Source of the DNA: Terfezia claveryi
Lineage: Eukaryota; Ascomycota; Pezizomycetes; Pezizales; Pezizaceae
Reading direction: 5' to 3'
Length of the DNA: 36,730 nt
Assembly: GCA_015179025.1 (NCBI GenBank)
Contig: WHUX01000366.1
Span: 1 to 36,730, forward strand
Position numbers and translations under genes: made by a program. Shown here piece by piece: positions 1-10,084 of the stretch. The notes under the pieces are model-generated. The model was given only the letters and a program-made list of their open reading frames with translations, did not search any database and was not told the origin of the DNA. Each line of letters begins with the position of its first letter. Position 1 is the first letter of the stretch.

Positions 1-304
1 AAAGTATAGATACTGTGGCTGCTGGGGGAAGGGGCCTGAAATCGAGGTTGGTCAAGGAATGAGGGTGGTAGAGTCTGCTAGAGCCTACTGAGGTATCGGA
101 AAAGTTCCAAGAGGCCTCCACGATGTTTTTTCATGAGCATAGCTTGATCCTGGCTCTTACTGTGTAGTAAATAGTAGTAAATAGTTAATGGTACAGTGTG
201 TATGTGTTGCAGCTTCAGCGACTGTAGTTAGTATAAAGATACTGTCATACATAATACAGTTACCTCATGTCAAGAATTCGCTACATAATTGGTGATAAAG
301 TGAG

Positions 305-1290
305 GATTTAAAACAGACGCAGATAGGGGGTTCCAGCAAATTCTCTGTGTATCAGACGAGGAATCCTTATACAGCACCTGCTTTTAGATGTTCCACAGCT
401 ATGGATTATTATTTCCCATAGAATGCTGGCTAGAAAAACGGTCCTGCGACGTTTAAGTGCGGTGGTTATGTAAGGAGAATTGCTGCAAAAAGGTAAAACC
501 AAGTCGTACTTCGATGATATTTTATTGGGAAAGTAAAGATATTTGATTATAAGCCTCTCAGAGATGCCTTCTGGTGTTACTAGCATGATGTCTGCTTTTT
601 GGTTGGAAGCTTAAGCCTAAAAAGACCTTATTTGGCTTTAAAGAGATAGAGTCAGTCTCAATGGCTTGGTCAGAACATTACATTTTTCCAAGACCTAAGC
701 CGGAAGCCAGATCTCTGCTGGGTTTGGCGGACCAGTGCTCGGATGGCTAGTTACGGCGCTTACCGCCTTGACAAGGAGCAAGGAGAAGACATTGGTAGTT
801 ACCCCAGAGGCATATTGATCGAATTCGAAAATTCCAAAGCAGTTCTATCTTCGCCAGCGGTTTGCAGCAATCCAAATACTCGAGGGTCACGATTGTTTAT
901 ACAGACGCTAGCGTAGGTTCGGCCGACTGTCCGGGAGGTTTGGCAGTAGTGATTGTACAGACGAAGAAGGAAAAGAATATGTTTGTGCTTATGCTAAAGC
1001 TATGCTCATGAGGGCTCACAAGAATTATCATATAGGTAGTTGACTTGAGTTATTATTATTGGCGTTTGTTAATGCTTGCGGGAAGTTCTATGATTGGCTG
1101 TTGGGGGTGAGCTTTATATGGCGCTCAGATTGTCGAGCCCATGAATTCCTGCATGAAGCGAAGGTGTACCCTAATCAGACTATTGCCCGATATGCATTGA
1201 CCTTAGCTGAGTTTGATTTTAAGGTTGATGGATTCCAGGATTAACTAACAATGATTGCTGATGCGTTTTCTAAAATGGTGTTGTTACGGT
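305..1290 (+). pseudogene. Ty3/gypsy retrotransposon pol relic (reverse transcriptase-RNase H)
   Basis: Reading across frames gives the ordered landmarks of a Ty3/gypsy polyprotein. A GFQQI-like segment sits near 331, KNGPATF at 434-454, the polymerase box as YFDD at 507-518, and LKPKKTLFGF near 607-640. An RNase H start YTDAS is at 898-912, and an RNase H tail containing IARYALTLAEFDF lies at about 1170-1230. ADAFSKM follows near 1257-1277. The frame changes several times and stops interrupt it (for example TAG at 431-433, just before KNGPATF), so it cannot encode an enzyme. Gag, protease and integrase are not visible and no LTRs were found. The order of motifs makes the family call firm; the exact ends are not. 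Confidence 0.85.
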
Positions 1291-1295
1291 ACCTA

Positions 1296-1604
1296 GTACT
1301 TTGGTGTGATGATGTTTATTCTCTCTCAAACACAAGGCATAAGACCTTCACGAGCGCCAAGGCTCGGATCACACTGACTAATCTAAGCTAAAATAATGAT
1401 GGGGCTAATAAGCCCCACAGTACTAAGAAACAGGCATTGACATTGCCGGAGATTGTTTTTGGTCAAGTATTGGGTGAGAAGGTTGCAGATATTAAGAAGG
1501 TTAGGATATTAAGAACGTTGCGGACGGAAGAGCGTCGGTACCAGCTCCTGTTTTATGGTTGTCTCCTTCTTATTTCACTGTATCAGAGAAATATACCTTG
1601 CAAG
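1296..1604 (+). other. Unassigned stretch whose reading frame continues at 5280 beyond the inserted element
   Basis: No family is recognised. A plus-strand frame (WLSPSYF, then TVSEKYTLQ) runs up to the left target duplication at 1596-1604. If the 1605-5279 element and one 9-bp duplicate are removed, the same frame continues into an acidic segment (VELEEEG) and stops at 5354-5356. This suggests that the element landed in an open frame, possibly the tail of the neighbouring retroelement or of an unknown gene. Function cannot be assigned. Confidence 0.4.
1596..1604. repeat. Left 9-bp target-site duplicate (CCTTGCAAG)
   Basis: CCTTGCAAG lies directly outside the left end of the satellite-carrying element and recurs directly outside its right end at 5280-5288. 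The 9-bp length is in the range made by Mutator-like (MULE) transposases (8-11 bp). Confidence 0.75.
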
Positions 1605-1770
1605 TGCTCTCGTGACCAGACTCTTAGTGCCTACGCTGTAATTATTTTAGTGCTACGGCTAAGAGTCTGGTAGTAACCTACTCCGAAATTGCCACGCTAG
1701 TTCCTCCGAGCTCGGAGGAACTAGCGTGGAAACTATGCAATACGCTAGTGGCTTCGGAGCAGAATATGTA
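1605..1770 (+). repeat. Left terminal inverted repeat with two hairpins
   Basis: The outer stem pairs 1615-1626 with 1660-1671 (12 bp, 33-nt loop). The inner stem is a 38-bp perfect palindrome at 1692-1729, centred between 1710 and 1711. The order (outer CCAGACTCTT stem, a CTCCGAAA-like spacer, an inner CGCTAG...CTCCGAG stem, then a CGCTAGT..C..CGGAG remnant) matches the right end read on the other strand, although the sequences have diverged. Confidence 0.7.
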
Positions 1771-1856
1771 ATACTATATAGAAAAGTATTTGTTTTTGAA
1801 TGGAAATTGATTTTTGAACATCTCAACAAAAACATTCCGGAACACTGCCGGAACAC

Positions 1857-1878
1857 TGTTCTCGGTCCCAGACTCTTG
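1857..1878 (+). repeat. Internal copy of the terminal sequence, abutting the satellite
   Basis: This 22-bp sequence beginning TGTTCTCGG is the exact reverse complement of the right terminus at 5258-5279. It sits just before the first satellite unit and just after a direct repeat of CCGGAACACTG (1837-1847, 1848-1858). It could be the end of a nested or rearranged second element; no separate target duplication was found for it. Confidence 0.65.
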
Positions 1879-1879
1879 T

Positions 1880-3685
1880 AGATACTTGCTCAGCGCCTTA
1901 TATGCTTGCTCCGGACAATATTGGCTTACTCGGTGGTGTCTCATATGCTTGCTCCAGGCAACATAGGCTCGCTCAGTGCCTTATATGCTTGCGCCGGACA
2001 ATATTGGCTTGCTCGGTGGTGTCTTATATGCTTGCTCTAGGCAATATATCCTTGCTCGGTGCTTCATATGCTTGCTCCGGGCAATATATTCTTGCTCAGT
2101 ACCTTATATGCTTGTTCCGGGCAATATAGGCTCGCCCAGTGCCTTATATGCTTGCTCCAGACAATATTGGCTTGCTCGGTGGTGTCTTATAGGCCTGCTC
2201 CGGGCAATATATTCTTGCTCAGTGCCTTATATGCTTGCTCCAGGCAATATATGCTTGCTCCGGGCAATATATTCTTGCTCAGTGCCTCATATGCTTGCTC
2301 CGGGCAATATATTCTTGCTCAGTGCCTTATATGCTTGTTCCGGGCAATATAGGCTCGCCCAGTGCCTTATATGCTTGCTCCAGACAATATTGGCTTGCTC
2401 GGTGGTGTCTTATATGCTTGCTCCAGGCAATATATGCTTGCTCGGTGACTTATATACTTGCTCCAGACAGTATTGGCTTGCTCGGTAGTGCCTTATATGC
2501 TTGCGCCGGACAGTATTGGCTTGCTCGGTGGTGTCTTATATGCTTGCTCGGTACCTTATAGGCCTGCTCCGGGCAATATATGCTTGCTCGGTGCCTCATA
2601 TTGCTCCGGGCAACATAGGCTCGCTCAGTGCCTTATATGCTTGCTCCAGACAATATTGGCTTGCTCGGTGGTGTCTTATATGCTTGCTCCAGGCAATATA
2701 TGCTTGCTCGGTGACTTATATACTTGCTCCAGACAATATTGGCTTGCTCGGTGGTGTCTTATAGGCCTGCTCCGGGCAATATATTCTTGCTCAGTGTCTT
2801 ATATGCTTGCTCTAGGCAATATATCCTTGCTCGGTGCCTCATATGCTTGCTCCGGGCAATATATTCTTGCTCAGTACCTTATATGCTTGTTCCGGGCAAT
2901 ATAGGCTCGCCCAGTGCCTTATATGCTTGCTCCAGACAATATTGGCTTGCTCGGTGGTGTCTTATAGGCCTGCTCCGGGCAATATATTCTTGCTCAGTGC
3001 CTTATATGCTTGCTCCAGGCAATATATGCTTGCTCCGGGCAATATATTCTTGCTCAGTGCCTCATATGCTTGCTCCGGGCAATATATTCTTGCTCAGTGC
3101 CTTATATGCTTGTTCCGGGCAATATAGGCTCGCCCAGTGCCTTATATGCTTGCTCCAGACAATATTGGCTTGCTCGGTGGTGTCTTATACGCTTGCTCTA
3201 GGCAATATGTGCTTGCTCGGTGCCTTATATACTTGCTCCGGACAATATTGGCTTGCTCGGTGGTGTCTCATATGCTTGCTCCGGGCAACATAGGCTCGCT
3301 TAGTGCCTTATATGCTTGCTCCAGACAATATTGGCTTGCTCGGTGGTGTCTTATAGGCCTGCTCCGGGCAATATATTCTTGCTCAGTGCCTTATATGCTT
3401 GCTCCAGGCAATATATGCTTGCTCCGGGCAATATATTCTTGCTCAGTGCCTCATATGCTTGCTCCGGGCAATATATTCTTGCTCAGTGCCTTATATGCTT
3501 GTTCCGGGCAATATAGGCTCGCCCAGTGCCTTATATGCTTGCTCCGGACAGTATTGGCTTGCTCAGTGGTGTCTTATATGCTTGCTCCAGACAATATTAG
3601 CTTGCTCGGTAGTGTCTTATATGCTTGCTCTAGGCAATATACGCTCACTCGGTGCCTTATAGGCCTGCTCCGGGAAATACAGGCC
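1880..3685 (+). repeat. Satellite array, forward arm (20-bp half units in 40/43-bp repeats)
   Basis: About 1.8 kb of tandem units. The commonest is 40 bp, itself two diverged 20-bp halves ending in CTTGCTC; others are 43 bp (GGTGGTGTC insert) or lone 20-bp halves such as AGGCAATATATGCTTGCTCC. A higher-order structure is visible: a block starting at 2041 recurs at 2816 (offset 775), and part of it again with an offset of about 389. All three plus-strand frames stay open over long runs because 40 and 43 are both 1 modulo 3 and the unit lacks stops. The apparent proteins of up to ~196 residues are therefore not taken as genes. Confidence 0.95.
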
Positions 3686-3689
3686 TATA

Positions 3690-4605
3690 AAGCCTTTATT
3701 GCCCGGAGCAAGCATATGAGGCACTGAGCAAGCATATATTGCCTGGAGCAAGCATATAAGGCACTGAGCAAGAATATATTGCCCGGAGCAGGCCTATAAG
3801 GTACCGAGCAAGCATATAAGACACCACCGAGCAAGCCAATACTGTCCGGCGCAAGCATATAAGGCACTACCGAGCAAGCCAATACTGTCTGGAGCAAGTA
3901 TATAAGTCACCGAGCAAGCATATATTGCCTGGAGCAAGCATATAAGACACCACCGAGCAAGCCAATATTGTCCGGCGCAAGCATATAAGGCACTGAGCGA
4001 GCATATGTTGCCCGGAGCAATATGAGGCACCGAGCAAGCATATATTGCCTGGAGCAAGCATATAAGGCACTGAGCAAGAATATATTGCCCGGAGCAGGCC
4101 TATAAGACACCACCGAGCAAGCCAATATTGTCTGGAGCAAGCATATAAGGCACTAAGCGAGCCTATGTTGCCCGGAGCAAGCATATGAGACACCACCGAG
4201 CAAGCCAATATTGTCCGGAGCAAGTATATAAGGCACCGAGCAAGCACATATTGCCTAGAGCAAGCGTATAAGACACCACCGAGCAAGCCAATATTGTCTG
4301 GAGCAAGCATATAAGGCACTGGGCGAGCCTATATTGCCCGGAACAAGCATATAAGGCACTGAGCAAGAATATATTGCCCGGAGCAAGCATATGAGGCACC
4401 GAGCAAGGATATATTGCCTAGAGCAAGCATATAAGACACCACCGAGCAAGCCAATATTGTCCGGCGCAAGCATATAAGGCACTGAGCGAGCATATGTTGC
4501 CCGGAGCAATATGAGGCACCGAGCAAGCATATATTGCCTGAAGCAAGCATATAAGACACCACCGAGGAAGCCTATATTGTCCGGAGCAAGCATATAAGGC
4601 ACCTT
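3690..4605 (-). repeat. Satellite array, inverted arm
   Basis: The same satellite continues on the opposite strand after a switch near 3675-3695. The reverse complement of about 4080-4335 matches 3115-3370 with the same private variants, and the reverse complement of about 3790-3960 matches about 2401-2575. The arms are thus copies of one another rather than independently amplified. A transcript through both arms could fold into roughly 0.9 kb of imperfect duplex. Confidence 0.93.
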
Positions 4606-4606
4606 C

Positions 4607-4877
4607 ACTAAGACCAACCCATTAAAATGTAGACCTGAGCCCGGAGCAGCTTTCTAGCTTTCTAGTCTCATAGGTTACTTAGAATAGCCAAAGTAAATGC
4701 TGCTCCGAGATCAAGTTACTGCCTCGAGACTATAATATAGTAGATAGTTGATACTCATAACCCCTCCAACTAAGACCAACCCATTGAAAACCTAAGCTTT
4801 CTAGCTTTCTAGTCTTATAGGTTACTTAGTATAGCCACAGAAAATCTTGCTCCGAGATCAAATCGCTGCTCCAAGAC
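4607..4877. repeat. Direct duplication of a ~115-bp segment
   Basis: A segment beginning ACTAAGACCAACCCATT at 4607 is repeated from 4769. Both copies contain TTTCTAGCTTTCTAGTC, a TATAGGTTACTTAG-like block and GCTCCGAGATCAA. It separates the satellite from the right terminal region. Confidence 0.8.
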
Positions 4878-4893
4878 AGTAGATATCCTTGCT

Positions 4894-5279
4894 CTCATGA
4901 CCAGACTCTTAGTGCCTCTGTAAATCAAGAGTCAAACCAAATCCTGTCCGACTCTCAAAACTAAAGATAATACCAAATCGAGTCAAACTAAATCCTGTCC
5001 AACTCTCAAAACTAGAGATAATACATTCTCAAATGAACGAAATCCCGAACGAATGCTTTGGTAGACATTTATTCTGCTGTTGTCGTTATGACAATTGTGT
5101 ATGCTTATGAAATATGCAGCTCAAAACAACGCTAGTAGCTCCGAAAACAGGCTATGCACGCGCTAGCATCTCCGAGCTCAAAACGCTCGGAGATGCTAGC
5201 GCGTGCAGTTTCGGAGCAGTTTAGTACCAGACTCTTGCAGATAAAAGTTATCACCGCCAAGAGTCTGGGACCGAGAACA
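4894..5279 (-). repeat. Right terminal region with direct repeat and two strong hairpins
   Basis: It starts with an internal terminus-like sequence (GCTCTCATGACCAGACTCTT, 4894 on), followed by a ~46-bp direct repeat at about 4928-5022. A 22-bp perfect stem follows, pairing 5156-5177 with 5185-5206 across a 7-nt loop. The outer stem pairs 5227-5237 with 5258-5268. The stretch from 4844 to 5279 is repeated in inverse orientation at 36,294-36,730. Confidence 0.85.
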
Positions 5280-5288
5280 CCTTGCAAG
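5280..5288. repeat. Right 9-bp target-site duplicate (CCTTGCAAG)
   Basis: Identical to 1596-1604; it immediately follows the last base of the element. Confidence 0.75.
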
Positions 5289-5982
5289 TAGAGTTGGAGG
5301 AGGAGGGGTTGGTTGAGATTGAGGGTATTGCAATGGCACAGGGGCCTCAGAGATAGTAGTTTGGGGCGGAGATGCTAAGCTGGCAATGGGAATACTGCGA
5401 GACGTTCCATTATATAACCTGGCAGCTGAAGAGCGAGACGCCTCAGCAGAGAATGAGGTGGTCCGACGAGAAGAAGAAGAAAATGTTCTCGTGTTTGGAT
5501 CGACCTCGCTGACAGTACTGGTACTGTATAAGCAATCATTATTCAGTTACCTATACTCGCTAGCTCTGTATATAAGTATTGCTCAAGTAATAACCGTCTG
5601 AATTAATTTCGGTAGATACATACGACCAGAATAAAATGTAATATAATTAACAGCCAACTAACAGCCAACATCAACCGGACAGTGTGGTCTCCAGTCACCA
5701 CTACATCATCAGTGAGCTCACCATATATCTATATAATAGCCCACAATCCGTCATGAAAACAACCTTATTGAAAAGCATGATCTATGGTTGTAAGTAACTT
5801 GGCCATTTCACACCAGTACGGGACAAGACATCACTATATTTTCCTCATGAAGTCAATAGAGATGAAAGCACTAGAAAGCTCCTAGGGTGATCGTAAGCTC
5901 ACCCGCTCAATTTGGTTATCCTGGAATCGGACTTCCTTCCTTCCTTGTCGACATGTCCCACTCCCAGCACCGTACCAAATGG
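5289..5982. other. Intergenic stretch without a recognised gene
   Basis: It opens with the continuation of the frame interrupted at 1604 (stop at 5354-5356). A 71-codon plus-strand frame at 5386-5601 has no recognisable domain. The rest is AT-rich with no visible repeat or RNA. Confidence 0.5.
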
Positions 5983-7591
5983 TTACTGGTACTGGGAGTT
6001 GTTTCCCAGCCAGTGCCTACATGCATTTGCCCTCTCTGTTTCCTTCCTCCATGCATCCTCAGTATCCTGATCGGGGAGTGTGTCTTCTTCGAATTTTGCC
6101 GTTCGGGTGGGATTGACTCCATTAGCTTTATTCAGTACCCTAGCCCTACCCTTTCCCTTCCCATAGCACGGGGAATCTTTAATATCTGCCGCATCTAGAG
6201 GGGGTAAACTTGGGGTAGTAGCATAGGACCCGCCAAATTCACTCCACACTGCGTTCATACGGCTATTCATTGACCGGGGTCGATTTACTTTGAGTAATCT
6301 CGAGAAGGATGAAGATCTTGTAGGCGGGAACCGAACACTTGGAAGAATTGATATTCTTTTCTGTGGAGTGTCGGTGAAACTCGGTGAACCTTCAGTAATC
6401 CCCGTGGCGGTTCTATATTCTTGCTTCAAGAGCAATCTAATTTCATGCTTCTTCTTTCCCAACCTTCTCAAGATCGCCAAGTCACCTAACAAATCTAGAA
6501 TTGACTCGACGTGATCAACATGACGCATCACAGTGCTATCGTCGAAGGTCGTTCTTCTACCAGAGAAAGCCTCTATTATCAATTGACTCCATGATTTAAG
6601 AATATTTGTTGGGTTTGCTGCGTGATCGCCATGAAATTGCAAGGTTCTGGTGCAATATTCCACTGTTAGCATGCTATTCAGTCCGAATCTAAAGGAGGCA
6701 CATGTTGTATACTCGAAGTTAGCAAGAGTAAGCCTATATCCAGATTTGACCCCCCACTCATGGCTATTGAGCAATGTGCCACTTTTGTGTTCAAGGCAAT
6801 TTCGTGCTTTCCCAACGGAACCGAATCTTCCCCGAAGTTGCCGGAACCACGTTTTGTCACTAGGCTCGGAAGGTTGTATCCCACAGTCATATCCGCGCTT
6901 CATAATTTCCAACTCCTTCATGATGCTTTTTTGTGTTAGACTGGCGGCTTGAAATTTCAAGAATTTATTGACCGAAAATACCAGCAAATCCTCAAGTTGC
7001 CCGTATAAAGATCCTTGGAGCGATTGTGGTAACAAAGTAACCGGTTTCCAGAGTGTACTCTCGGTATCACTCTCAAGGATGTTCGACCTATGTGGTGCTT
7101 GATTGAACTTCGGTGTATCTATCTTTTGATATTTCCTGGAAAGTTCAGGGGCGGGTGAGGCAATTGGAAGTAGAGAGACTCCAAGATTAGGGCACCGAGT
7201 GACATGGACTGGACCAGACACAACTCGCTTCTTACTGGAATGGGAGCGTTGCAGAAGAAGCTGTTTAGCCTTTATGTTTGATAAGTTAACAAAATCGGGA
7301 AGTAAAGAAAGGAAAGGAATTAACCTCTTTCCACACTGAATGGCTCCGGTGAATACTAAATGCCCTCTCGGTCTCTTGTCGAGCGCCATTTTGAGTTAAC
7401 GTCCTATGCTTCCTTGCAGCAAAGACATTCAAGGCATGTGTGTGATTGGCGGACTCCCATTGATGAGCAGCCGTCTTCCCGTTCGCTTCGTGGGGAAGAA
7501 AGGGAGGGATATCATATGTGAATCCCAAGGACACGGACGAGTTAGATAAAGCGAACTCGGAGGAGAGGCGAGAACTCGAAATTTGTGGCAT
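5983..7591 (-). CDS. Hypothetical protein, two exons predicted (~514 aa)
   Basis: A minus-strand frame is open for 469 codons from 7389 to 5983. A second frame starts at 7591 (MPQISSSRL) and overlaps it. The two join in phase if 7324-7261 is removed as a 64-nt intron (donor GTTAAT, which is weak; acceptor AACAG). This gives 89 plus 425 residues; otherwise the gene starts at 7389. No known domain is recognised. Visible features are a middle region rich in W, F, H and C, a basic serine/proline-rich stretch near residues 355-420, and a charged C-terminus. Its start lies 40 bp downstream of the next gene in the same direction. The long uninterrupted frame argues that it is real; the function is unknown. 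Confidence 0.6.
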
Positions 7592-7631
7592 AGACCTTCT
7601 TGAAGTAGTACTAAAGAATCAAATTAGCATT

Positions 7632-8390
7632 TCAAGAATGAGTCCTTGGCCATGCAAATGTCTCGCACCTCTCCAGACCGCCGAACAATTTCACATTCTC
7701 TTCCCCCCATTCTGGATTACAATTCTCAATTCCAATCCACCCAATCTCGAACCTCGTGACTTTTGCTCCAAATCTCCTTAAGTATTCTTGATCTTCCACG
7801 TACGTCCGACCCGGCTCACCAGACTTGAAATTAATATATTCCTCCAAGTAGCTCCCTCCGTCATCCGAGCCCCAGACATAAGAATGGCAGAGGACATGTT
7901 CGAGTTCCACCTTTCGGTCATACCTCCACCTACTCCACGACGCAGAGTGTGGATCACTGTCCCTCCTCACATATGTATCATGAAACATGCCCCAGAACAA
8001 GGTCATATTGTCCATATACCTGCCGAACCCGTATTTGCTGACAAAGATGGTTCTGCAGATATGTATTCCTTCGTGATAGTCGTGGTTTGTTGGTAGAGTA
8101 CCCAAGACCTCAATAATAAAGAGCTTAATATTCACCGCATCCCAAACCTCTTTGAAATGTACTGGCTTCACCTTCCGGTTGAGCACCCCAGAAGGCAGGA
8201 TAAGTGGATGAATGGGAAGTTTGTAAAATGGGTGATTCGGAGCCGGTGGCTCGTCGGAAGACGAAGCACTGGACTGGAAGGATGCCTCCGAGTGGGTATC
8301 TCTACAACTGTTATCCAAGCTGGGATCGAGGTGGGGGTCGACTGATATTGCATGCTTGACAAAAGACGGAGGTGAGTCGAGCACCATCAT
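7632..8390 (-). CDS. Hypothetical protein (252 aa)
   Basis: One open frame starts MMVLDSPPSF and stops at 7632. The first ~70 residues are rich in S, P and D and look disordered. Residues ~75-250 look globular, with many aromatic residues (WGMFHDTY, SWSRWRYDRK, CHSYVWGSDDGGSYLEEY, GWIGIENCNPEWG). No signal peptide, membrane segment or known catalytic motif is evident. It lies upstream of and parallel to the 5983-7591 gene. The aromatic, proportionate composition supports a real gene; I do not recognise the family. Confidence 0.6.
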   Translation of the reverse strand: MMVLDSPPSFVKHAISVDPHLDPSLDNSCRDTHSEASFQSSASSSDEPPAPNHPFYKLPIHPLILPSGVLNRKVKPVHFKEVWDAVNIKLFIIEVLGTLPTNHDYHEGIHICRTIFVSKYGFGRYMDNMTLFWGMFHDTYVRRDSDPHSASWSRWRYDRKVELEHVLCHSYVWGSDDGGSYLEEYINFKSGEPGRTYVEDQEYLRRFGAKVTRFEIGWIGIENCNPEWGEENVKLFGGLERCETFAWPRTHS

Positions 8391-9094
8391 TAATAGGCAC
8401 TGAGTAGTACTACAGCGAGTTCGTAAGTAGGTTGAGGGCGGGTGTAGATATCTAGAGATCCTTTGCTGAAGGTTCTTGCTTGTACAGTGGATGACTTAGC
8501 TCGGCAGAGGATGGAAGCTGGCTGGCAGAAGATGTCGGATGTAATGCAGTTCGGTCCTTACCAATATCGTTGTCTGTACTTTGGCAATCGTTCAGATGTA
8601 TTTCTCAACCTCTCACATCGGTGTGCCATAATGGAGGGCGATGGATCAGGGTGGGGGAGGAAGTTGCCTATTTGGGTGAGAGACCTAAATTCCGTTTTGG
8701 GCAGCCTCTAGTCGTTCGCGACAAATTACGAATTTGGTTGGCTCCCAGCACTGGTTTGCTGTAAATGATATTGTACTTTGTATTTTGAGGAGCGGAATCC
8801 TCATGTAGATCAATAAATCATTCATGGGGGTTTTCTACTTGAGTGATTTTCGGATTGAGGTATCCTAGATATCCAATTACAGCAATTTTCTCCCGCATGC
8901 AAGGCACTCGCCCATATGCAGTTTGTCTCGATTCATACCCACAATCATCGCCACTCACCCGACCACTTAGTCTGGTTGGCACTATCGAGTGAAGGAACTG
9001 TGTTCCTAGGGCCATTCGGAAATTGAACAATCCTCAACTATGTGCTTTCTCCAGTGCTTCCACATCAAAATTTTCCCTAGTGCAGCAAGTTCTA
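8391..9094. other. Intergenic stretch, possible retroelement tail
   Basis: A plus-strand frame at 8463-8711 contains ARQRMEAGWQKM and VFLNLSHR. These vaguely recall the segment after the integrase core of Ty3/gypsy elements, but not well enough to call. Nothing else is recognised up to the NLR pseudogene. Confidence 0.3.
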
Positions 9095-10084
9095 GATAGG
9101 TCTCTACAGGTTCCTGCTGAAATTTCATTCAATATTCCGTTCTTCCCGACATTTGAAAATATTCTGAGCGCGTGGGGAGAGAATACCTGCTTGAGGCCTT
9201 GAAGCAGCAGTTAGAAAAGGGCGAAGATACTCCGAATATTATTGTACTGAATGGAACCGGAGGCATGAGGGAGACGCAAGTTATATTAGAGTACATCCAT
9301 CAACGCTATAGCATCTGTTTTTATTTTTTTTGGGGGTAATGCTGCTAGTGGCCAGACTGCAATATTCGGATTCACTCAGATAATGTAGCAGCTTATCCAG
9401 CATCATTCACAGCTCTCGGAGGATTACGCATCTATAGGTCGGCTGTTGGGTATGGCTTGGTAAACTGGATGCTTCGCAATCAGAAGCACAATACTTTGTA
9501 CGTTAAGTGGTGGTTTACCTATAGAATGGCTTCTTGTGTTTGATAGCCTTGATGATCCCGGCTTGGTTGATATAGGGGAAAAAATTGCGCTATGCCAACA
9601 TCCACAGCAAGGTCGGAGGGCGTTTGAAGTGCACTAAATGCAGCCCATGGACGCCATAGAGCTGCTACTTGTGGCATGTGCAATGCCTAATTTCAAGGAT
9701 CTGGTAACTAGCGGTAAATAAAACCTACCTACAGCTACAGTAAGTATTTACCCTGACATACTCTACAGAGCAAACAACTACCAATATGATAGTAGAGGAG
9801 TTGGGATACCCGCCACTTGCTTTAGATCAAGCTGGAGCATAAATTCTTATGGCATAGTACTCATTAGGTCGATATCTACAAGATTACCAAACCAATGCGA
9901 ATAATCTTCTAAAAAAAGGATGGAAAGGCGGAAAGCAGTATAGATCAGTGTTTGCAACATGGGAGATATCTTCAATATAATCCAACAAAAGAGTCCAAAC
10001 GCAGCCAAGCTACTGTTAATTTGTAGCTTTCTTAACAACGAGGACATCTGGGATGCCTAAAAAAGTGGAATGAAGCTAGAAAAC

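Larger units (their letters stand above)
1605..5279. mobile_element. 3.7-kb hairpin-ended, non-autonomous transposon carrying an inverted satellite array
   Basis: The element runs from TGCTCTCG at 1605 to the complement of TGTTCTCGG at 5279, flanked by identical 9-bp sequences. Each end is an imperfect terminal inverted repeat built from two nested hairpins: an outer CCAGACTCTT/AAGAGTCTGG stem and a longer inner stem. Between the ends lies about 2.7 kb of satellite in two opposite orientations and a duplicated ~120-bp segment. It has no transposase ORF. Long ORFs inside the satellite are by-products of a repeat without stops. The ends and the target duplication suggest a cut-and-paste DNA transposon, perhaps MULE/foldback-like, mobilised in trans; the superfamily is inference. 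A second copy starts at 36,294. Confidence 0.75.

Noticed and set aside
308..586. Minus-strand 92-codon ORF
   Set aside because: It lies antisense to the Ty3/gypsy reverse-transcriptase motifs, which give a better explanation.
1880..4605. CRISPR-like array
   Set aside because: The units are contiguous, with no unique spacers and an inverted second arm, and the surrounding genes are eukaryotic.
1902..4617. Many overlapping ORFs of 63-196 codons in the satellite
   Set aside because: They arise from a stop-free tandem repeat, occur in several frames and on both strands, and show no non-repeat domain.
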